Assembly: GCA_028554755.1 (NCBI GenBank)
Contig: JAPTOF010000006.1
Span: 676,501 to 740,500 of the forward strand
DNA from: Cordia subcordata
Taxonomy: Eukaryota; Streptophyta; Magnoliopsida; Boraginales; Cordiaceae
Direction: 5' to 3'
DNA: 64,000 bases
Each line of letters opens with the position of its first letter. Positions within the stretch are counted from its first letter, which is position 1. Under the pieces are notes generated by a model. That model was given only the letters and a program-made list of their open reading frames with translations. It searched no databases and was not told the origin of the DNA. Below, in pieces: positions 57,669 through 64,000 of the stretch. The translations under genes and the position numbers were made by a program.

Positions 57669-59142
57669 ATGATGGACAACATGATGCACGTGTCACCCTC
57701 GCCGGCGCCGGAGAACAGATGCCGGCGCGCTGCTTTCTCGCATGGTACCAATACCGTGATTATTCGCCGGAAAAGATTAAAACTCCGGCGTCTTATTACG
57801 ACAGAACTCGCCGGCGATGTAGTAGTCCACGGCCAACATCACTGTACAAAGAGGAAGCGAACTGCAGACACCACGAAAGAAGAATTCTCGAAGAAGAAAA
57901 CATCTGCAATGTCCAATAAGATTAAAAATGAGATTATTACTAATGGTAGCGTCAATCTTGTAATTAGCAAAGAGGATAGCGAAAGAGAGAAGGATAATAG
58001 ATTCACGTGCTGGTCACATGGGTCGATATCGGTGATAGGTCGGAGAAGGGAGATGGAAGATGCGGTGGCAATACAGCTAGAGTTTTTAAAAAACGGTCCC
58101 AAGAAGTACGACTTTTTCGGTGTATACGACGGGCATGGAGGGTCACGCGTGGCGCACGCTTGCCGTGAGCGTTTGCACCACTGGATAGTGAAAACAGTGG
58201 GAGAAGAAGAAGTAGAAGAAAATGGTCGTCGCGCAGAGGAGCAAAAGATTGACTGGGAGAAAGTGATGGCGGCGAGCTTCCGGAGGATGGATGAGGAGGT
58301 GAACAAGGGAGATTCATCGGCTGAGATGATAGGATCAACGGCTGTGGTGGCGGTGGTGGGAGAGGAGGAGTTGGTGGTTGCAAATTGCGGTGACTCGAGG
58401 GCTGTGCTTTTCCGGGACGGAGTGGCCTTACCTTTGTCTCACGATCATAAGGTTATCGATCTACTCTAATACCGTGTTTGTTATATGCTTATTTGAAATC
58501 TTAAATTTGAAAAGTATACAAATTAACTAGCTATTTTATTATTATTATTATTATATTTCTTACAAGTTTATTTGAAATCTTAAATCTAAAAAGCATATTT
58601 GATTTCTGCCTCGCGCAGCCGGACAGACCGGACGAGTTGGAGAGAATAGAAGAGAGTGGGGGGAAGGTCATAAACTGGGAGGGGCAGCGGGTCTTAGGAG
58701 TCCTAGCCACTTCAAGATCCATTGGTATGTGAATTGAGAAAGCCTATAATTTGTTTAATTTAATTATACAATCAACCTTGGACAATATTAATCTAACGAT
58801 GATGGTCCATCTCTCTCGATTTTAGGAGATCACTACCTTAAACCATTTGTGACAGCAGAGCCTGAAGTCAGAATCATTAACAGAAGCGATAAAGATGAAT
58901 TTCTAATACTAGCCTGTGATGGGTTGTGGGATGTGATATCCAATGATATTGCCTGCAACGTTGTAAGAAGATGTTTATTACACAATTCTCAGAGGGGAAG
59001 CTCCTTTGATGAAGCTGCAGAAATACTGGCCGAATTGGCAATTGCTCGTGGTAGCAGAGATAACATTAGTGTGATTGTGATTGAGCTGAAGAAATTCAGG
59101 CGTAGCCGTACCAAGCTGATCATCCGTGATAATAAACTCTAG
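57669..59142 (+). CDS. Clade A protein phosphatase 2C (ABA co-receptor type)
   Basis: Metal-dependent Ser/Thr phosphatase, probably a negative regulator of abscisic acid signalling that would inhibit SnRK2 kinases and be inhibited by PYR/PYL receptors. Exons: 57669-58451, 58619-58724, 58826-59142; 1,206 nt gives 401 residues with closed phases, normal for the clade. The N terminus is basic ([15 protein letters not shown]), as in PP2CA/HAI-type members, and could serve nuclear import. Catalytic motifs: [17 protein letters not shown] with the metal-binding Asp, [38 protein letters not shown] and [10 protein letters not shown]. The Trp in GGKVINWEG corresponds to the lock residue that contacts the ABA receptor gate and is absent from AHG1, so receptor control is expected. 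The start gives the longest frame; the second Met is an alternative. G-box/ABRE cores lie upstream. Confidence 0.93.
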
Positions 59143-61209
59143 TGATCATGAATATTTCCGCAATTTTTTAGGAGTATTGGGGTCAAAGTTAAACAGTATA
59201 GTATGTATGGAGCCATCGAGTTTCTTGTTAGTTTTCTTAAGCAATTTCATCAGAAAGATCAAGTTTTTACTCGCCTAGTTACGCTGATGTATACATCAAT
59301 TTTGATCTTTTGCAATTGGAGGTTCTTTTTCCTTCTGCAAAAGCACTCTTTTAACTTTGATCACTTGCTTTACAAGAAATCTTTGTGGTACAGCGATCTA
59401 TTTTAGTAAATGAATGTGTAACGTCTCCTCTCGCATCAATTTTTTAGATTTGTGTTTAGTTTATAATGGTTTACGGTCATTACTAGTAAGAATCTTACTG
59501 AGTTTTAAGCATTTCGAATTTATTGATTGGGCTTAATATAGTTTGGATTGTTACGTTGTGCAAGTTCTTTGGTTATGTTCCGGGAAAAAAAAAAAAGCGA
59601 TATTGTTTACCGCAGAAAGTTGGGACAAAAAAATTCAAAATTTGTGGTAAAATTAGATTTTTCTTTTCGGTCTAAGAGCATATGCTCATACAACGACATG
59701 TTTAAGATACCTGCGAACCAAAACACCTTTCACACCAAATTCAGGATTTTGATTGTTTCATAGACATATTCTTTACGGAAAAAGAAAATTTAATGATATG
59801 GTGAAATATTTATTAAATCATTATACCAAACTTCCACTGTCAATTCACTAACCTTAATGTTGTCGAGGATAAGTTTGAATGCAAGTCCATGGACGCTCTA
59901 CATGCTTTGATTCTGGGGTAGCAGTATGATAAAGCAGCCGGTGGAGAACAAATTTGGTGTTGAGAAACGTGTTTTCGAAATTTTGGGCCTAAATGGAGGT
60001 GCCAAAAGGACCCAGCCCAGCCATCATCAATTGTAACAAACGCCCTTTAATTAACGTTGGAGCCCGATATGAGTTGATTGGTAGATAGATTGTACTAGCC
60101 TTGAAAGGCCCAAATATATACTTATTACAAAAAGATATGTCTTTTTAAAAAAGAATTACTTTTTCATGAGGAGGGAAAAAGAAAAAAGAACTAGTGAAAA
60201 TGAATAAAAGCAAGCGTTTACAAATGACGGCACAGATATAAATGTAAAGATTCTGTTACTTTAAGTAGTTCTCGACCCGAGCGAAGTAAGAGATCTGTTA
60301 AGGTTGGGATACTCGCTTTGACCTTAACGGAGTATAATGAAAAGAGTTAAATTCAAATAAGTCTCTAATATTTATATATATTTTAATTTTTATTTTTATT
60401 ATTTTAAATATTTTATATAAATTTTTAATATTTAATTATTATGATCAAATTAGTCTCTAATATTTATATATTTTTTAATTTTAATCTCTATTGTTTTAAA
60501 TAATTCAAACAAGTCTTTAATGTTTAATTATTATGGTCAGATTAGTCCCTACAATTAGAATGGACGTTAGCTTTGACAGAAATATCCCAAATGAACTCAA
60601 ACATAAAAGTAATTGACAATCTTACCCTTTGCGCTATAAAACGAAATCCGATTATCTATTCTTTTAAGCGAGAATTCCCAAAAAGAAAAAAAAAAGTAGT
60701 AAGAATTTAATATTTTGGATGACAGTATTGCATTCTTTGCATATTTGGATTTATTGTGAACTTTTATAAGACACATTAGACATCTAATTGAAAATTTTTA
60801 ATGAAAATTAGGAACTTTTATTGTTTAAAAATTATTCCATACTGAAATTCACAGTACAAAAGTTTAACGTATTATAATCAACTAAGAATAAAAAAAAAAA
60901 GAAAAGAAAAAAGAATGACAACTTGAGCTTAGGGATTAATTTGATTGATTTTTGAAAACATTTGGGACTAGTTTGCATTAATTTAAATAAGTAGGACTAA
61001 CTTGAAAAGTCATATCAACTTTGGAGACTATGCGTGCAATTTTTCCTAATGAAAACTTTACAAATGGTTAGGTGGAGGGGTTTCCAACATTCCGTTGCCC
61101 AACTTTTTCCAGGTATCCTCAACAAGCATTTTTAATCTTACTTTTTTGAGTTTATATTTTCCATTTTTAGAACCAATAATTGTTTTTTTCCAATAAACAA
61201 GAACTCATT
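59143..61209. other. Intergenic, AT-rich, with repeat remnants
   Basis: No gene recognised. The first 300 bases should hold the PP2C 3' untranslated region. At 60357-60560 a ~90 bp AT-rich unit containing TTAGTCTCTAATATTTATAT recurs imperfectly. Near 60930-61040 related TTAGGGATTAATTTGATTG and GGGACTAGTTTGC words occur in the opposite sense. This could mark the two ends of a decayed inverted-repeat element of about 0.7 kb, but the support is weak. Confidence 0.5.
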
Positions 61210-62677
61210 TGATGAGTGCTTAATATTGCATCAATTCTTGAATTTTTGTATTTAATTTTAAGGATAAATACTTCATAATTAATGGAATTTCATATGTTTT
61301 GGGGCTAAAAGGCTGAAAGGGAAGCAGGATGCAGAAGGTAGCAATTCAGGACATTTCGTGCTAAAAGAAGCTGTCAAACTACAGGAGTGACCTGAAGGAT
61401 GCAAAAGGAAGTAATTCGGGACACCTCTGTGCTAAAAAGAGCCGTCGACTACAGGCGCGACCTGAGGCGTGACCATGGCTGCAAAGTGCACGAAAATTGA
61501 GAAGACAAATTGAAGACTGAAAAATATTTTGGCATATTTTTGGAAGGAGATTGATGACCCTTTTTGTGCTTTGACACCTAGAAGTTAGGAAACAACATAT
61601 GCTTGGCTTGTTTGCTAAGGACTATCTTTTTGGAATAATTTTTTTTAGATAAAAATTAATATTGAAGAGTTTCCTTATCAGTAATCCTTAGGTTTTATAT
61701 TAATCTTCATTAGCTTTCACGACATCTTAAGGTATTATTTAGAATTATTTTACAACTTCATTTTATTTCTTTTGGGCATTCCTTTGCAACATGAGCAGCT
61801 GAATACTTTCTTCTGTCCAGGGATAACAGAAGCTTATGGTTTTACAAAGGTTGTGAAATCTAACTGATTTTTAAACTCTTGTTATTTTTTGGCATTTTTA
61901 TATTTTCTGTTTGAACAATTATTATTATTGTGTAATTATACAATAAGGGCCTAATTGTTCAATTACTATGTAATAGGTAGCCAATTAGAGATATTAGATT
62001 CATAATTGTCTTATTTATCTAATATAAATGGTAGACTTGTTTCGCTGAGAAAAATATACAATCTAACTTGAACAAATATCCGCAAGTGAGTTGTCGGTTA
62101 GATTTGGGTCATTCTAGATCAATTCATGCTACCAGTAGATAGATGTTACGAGTGATTCGAGATTGTACGATCTATTGGATAAGGAAAACAATTGATGAAT
62201 GAACTAGAAGATTCCCTTCGTTATTGACAAAATAAGGAAGGATATTAAGATGTTATGTCATGCTGACAACTATAATTGCTTTATCGAGATAGACGAGAGT
62301 TATCTTTACATCTAAGATCAATATTATATATCAAAAATGGGATTTATACCCTATGTTAGGTTTTTAATCTATTGAATTTCCCTTTTATTCACATTTCGCT
62401 ATTTTAATTTGTTGTTTAGTTGTCAGTTATTTATTTTGCTGCTGAATTCCAGCTTAGCAAGGGCACAACCAAGGCCATGTCAGTTTGTTAGTTTACTATT
62501 TATTTTCTTTTACTACTTAAGACCCCTCCCTCCCTTTCGTACTTTATTTGTTCGGTTTGTTTGGTCTAAAAACATTCAAAGATTTACAAGTTCCTATCGG
62601 TTCGATCCTACTAATCACTTTGTAATCTGTGAAGTAAGAGTAGAATAATTTATTTTTTGTGAATATAGCACCCATCA
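61210..62677. mobile_element. Probable solo LTR of a Gypsy-type retrotransposon
   Basis: The 1,468 bp block begins TGATGAGTGCT and ends AGCACCCATCA, which are near-perfect inverted copies with TG...CA ends. The interior matches no gene, and the 3' part (GTTCCTATCGGTTCGATCC near 62590) has the wording common at the end of long plant Gypsy LTRs. No primer-binding site follows the right end and no second LTR is present, so it looks like a solo LTR left by recombination. Five-base flanks (TCATT, AGATT) do not match, so it is old or the ends are slightly misplaced. Confidence 0.5.
61327..61465. repeat. 69 bp imperfect tandem duplication inside the solo LTR
   Basis: Copies at about 61327-61395 and 61397-61465 share GGATGCAGAAG/GGATGCAAAAG, GCTAAAA, ACTACAGG and GACCTGA. 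GCG-rich CGCGACCTGA-type repeats of this kind are common in long plant LTRs. Confidence 0.65.
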
Positions 62678-64000
62678 AGATTAAACACACACGGTTCCAA
62701 AGATGGGACCAGCCCAAATGAATTATTTCATGTTTTCCCATTTAGGAGCAATAAAGGCCTTTGTTGTGTGGGATTATGTGTTGTAATGACTTCTGTATTG
62801 TATGTTTGTTCAAGTAAATTAAGATAGAAAATGAGGGAGTAGTTTAAGTGATTGAGGCGGTACGTGCCAACTTATATAGCTCATTTTTTATTGACTTATA
62901 TAAAAAAATTTAAGAAAAGAAAAACCTCTTTTTTTTTTTTCGTGGTCGTGGGAAAAACAAAATTTTCTTCCGAGGAACTCAAACTTTTATTAGTTTTTTA
63001 ACACAATGGAACAGATGAAGGTTGTTGTTAACTGCAGTACGACTGAGAGGACCAAGGAAACATTTGCATTGCCACTGTTAGAGCCCCAGCTGATGAAGCC
63101 GCTGGCGAGCTCAACGCGTGCAGATGGGGTATATCAGCTAGCTTTATGATTGCAAAAGCAAAAGAAGAAGATGATTGTGTTGAAATCTGAATCACTTTTG
63201 GAGAGCGAAGCATCACGTTTATATATGTGTCAATGTCAATACCCCCCCCCCCCCGCCCCCCACATTTGCATCGTCGATAGCATCTCTTGCCTCATGAGTC
63301 ACATGCCATATATCTTGTGTGAATGTGAATGATCATCAACTACTACATACGTGCTCAATCATTAAAAATCCACTGTGGCATTAATGTTACCTTTAAAAAA
63401 TTTACGCCCGCGTGGCCACCACCATCAAGCATCACTTATTCCCCTAGTTAATTGTCGGCAAGTAACGTGTGGGAGATTTTGATCTCCATACATCGTTATT
63501 GAACAATATTTTGAAATATAATAATTAAAGACACTTAGTATTATGTTTATTAAATTAATTATTATCGTTAAATCTTTCTCGTAGTATTAGTATTGATGGG
63601 TAGGATACGCCAAAGGCCTAGACATTTATTCTCTGATTGTGACAAGCCAGCTGCACCTGCGATCACCACAAAATCAAATTATATATACACGCTGCTGGTG
63701 CTCGGTCACTGTTTGTTGGACACTCTTCTAGCTCCATTCACCTGGCCGCCTTGGGCCACCCATTTTTTTGGGCAGAAATTTTCCAACTTGCGGGGGCTGT
63801 TGCTGGATTTCCACGCCCGTTGGTCCTCTCCCTGGTCGGGCTGCCACTCACGCACATCCCTCGATTTACCTCCCGCCTAGTTAAGGGGCCTCTGGCCAGG
63901 TGGGAAAGGGGTTCTCCTTTGGTTAACCCTTTTTAAGAAATTTTCCAACTTCCATCCTTTTCCTACACGTGTCGTTGTCTCTCTTTCTCTCCCCTCCCTT
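62678..64000. other. Intergenic, unassigned
   Basis: No gene could be supported. At 63000-63216 the composition is less AT-rich and opposite-strand frames of 47 and 62 codons overlap; neither shows a motif I know. A poly-C tract lies at 63242-63261. The last 400 bases are G/C-richer and may belong to a gene beyond the window, but no exon could be defined. Confidence 0.5.

Noticed and set aside
57839..58383. Long open frames on the minus strand opposite the PP2C first exon (up to 155 codons)
   Set aside because: They mirror the GC-biased codons of the phosphatase exon, have no domain and end within it; they are antisense shadows.
63007..63216. Opposite-strand 47- and 62-codon frames in a less AT-rich patch
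   Set aside because: Neither shows a motif, signal peptide or splice partner that I can defend; left unassigned.

Overview
This is nuclear DNA of a flowering plant, almost certainly a eudicot. The evidence is interrupted genes with GT-AG introns, AT-rich intergenic DNA with MITE-like and LTR elements, and plant-specific families: an ATX-type histone methyltransferase, plastid NADH-glutamate synthase, LRK10L-type receptor kinases and a clade A PP2C. No tRNA, rRNA or CRISPR was seen. The species cannot be named from the sequence.

Layout. 1-3.2 kb: upstream DNA with no convincing gene. 3.2-11.8 kb (+): a 23-exon ATX4/ATX5-type H3K4 methyltransferase whose exon lengths sum to an intact 1,089-residue frame. 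13.0-15.8 kb (+): a six-exon SFT2-family Golgi membrane protein. 15.8-28.8 kb: a gene-free stretch of transposon remnants and repeats. These include a degraded hAT-like element, two MITE-like elements, a three-copy minisatellite and a ~0.94 kb foldback element with ~300 bp inverted arms. 29.3-40.9 kb (+): a 22-exon NADH-dependent glutamate synthase (GLT1). As I count it, the frame fails to close by 2 nt in exon 5, which needs checking.

41.1-56.5 kb is a rearranged LRK10L receptor-kinase cluster. A divergent, head-to-head pair of apparently intact receptor kinases (minus strand 52173-49899, plus strand 53445-56153) is preceded by a deleted copy of the same pair (41.35-43.0 kb). In that copy only the two kinase tails survive, fused tail-side outward. 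A piece of the GOGAT 3' flank is duplicated with the unit. Between the two copies lies an old minus-strand Copia fragment, split by a younger Copia element (43594-49221). The younger element has 368-371 bp LTRs, a 5 bp target duplication and a decayed gag-pol. Its leader carries 15 same-strand W-box cores in about 216 bp.

57.7-59.1 kb (+): a three-exon clade A PP2C with G-box/ABRE cores upstream, the expected ABA-feedback arrangement. 59.1-64.0 kb: intergenic DNA with a probable 1.47 kb Gypsy-type solo LTR.

Functionally the genes are independent housekeeping and signalling genes, not an operon-like system: chromatin, Golgi traffic, nitrogen assimilation, immune-type receptors and ABA signalling. 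The most unusual structures are the W-box array in the retrotransposon leader, the foldback element with hairpin-word arrays, and the duplicated-then-collapsed receptor pair.
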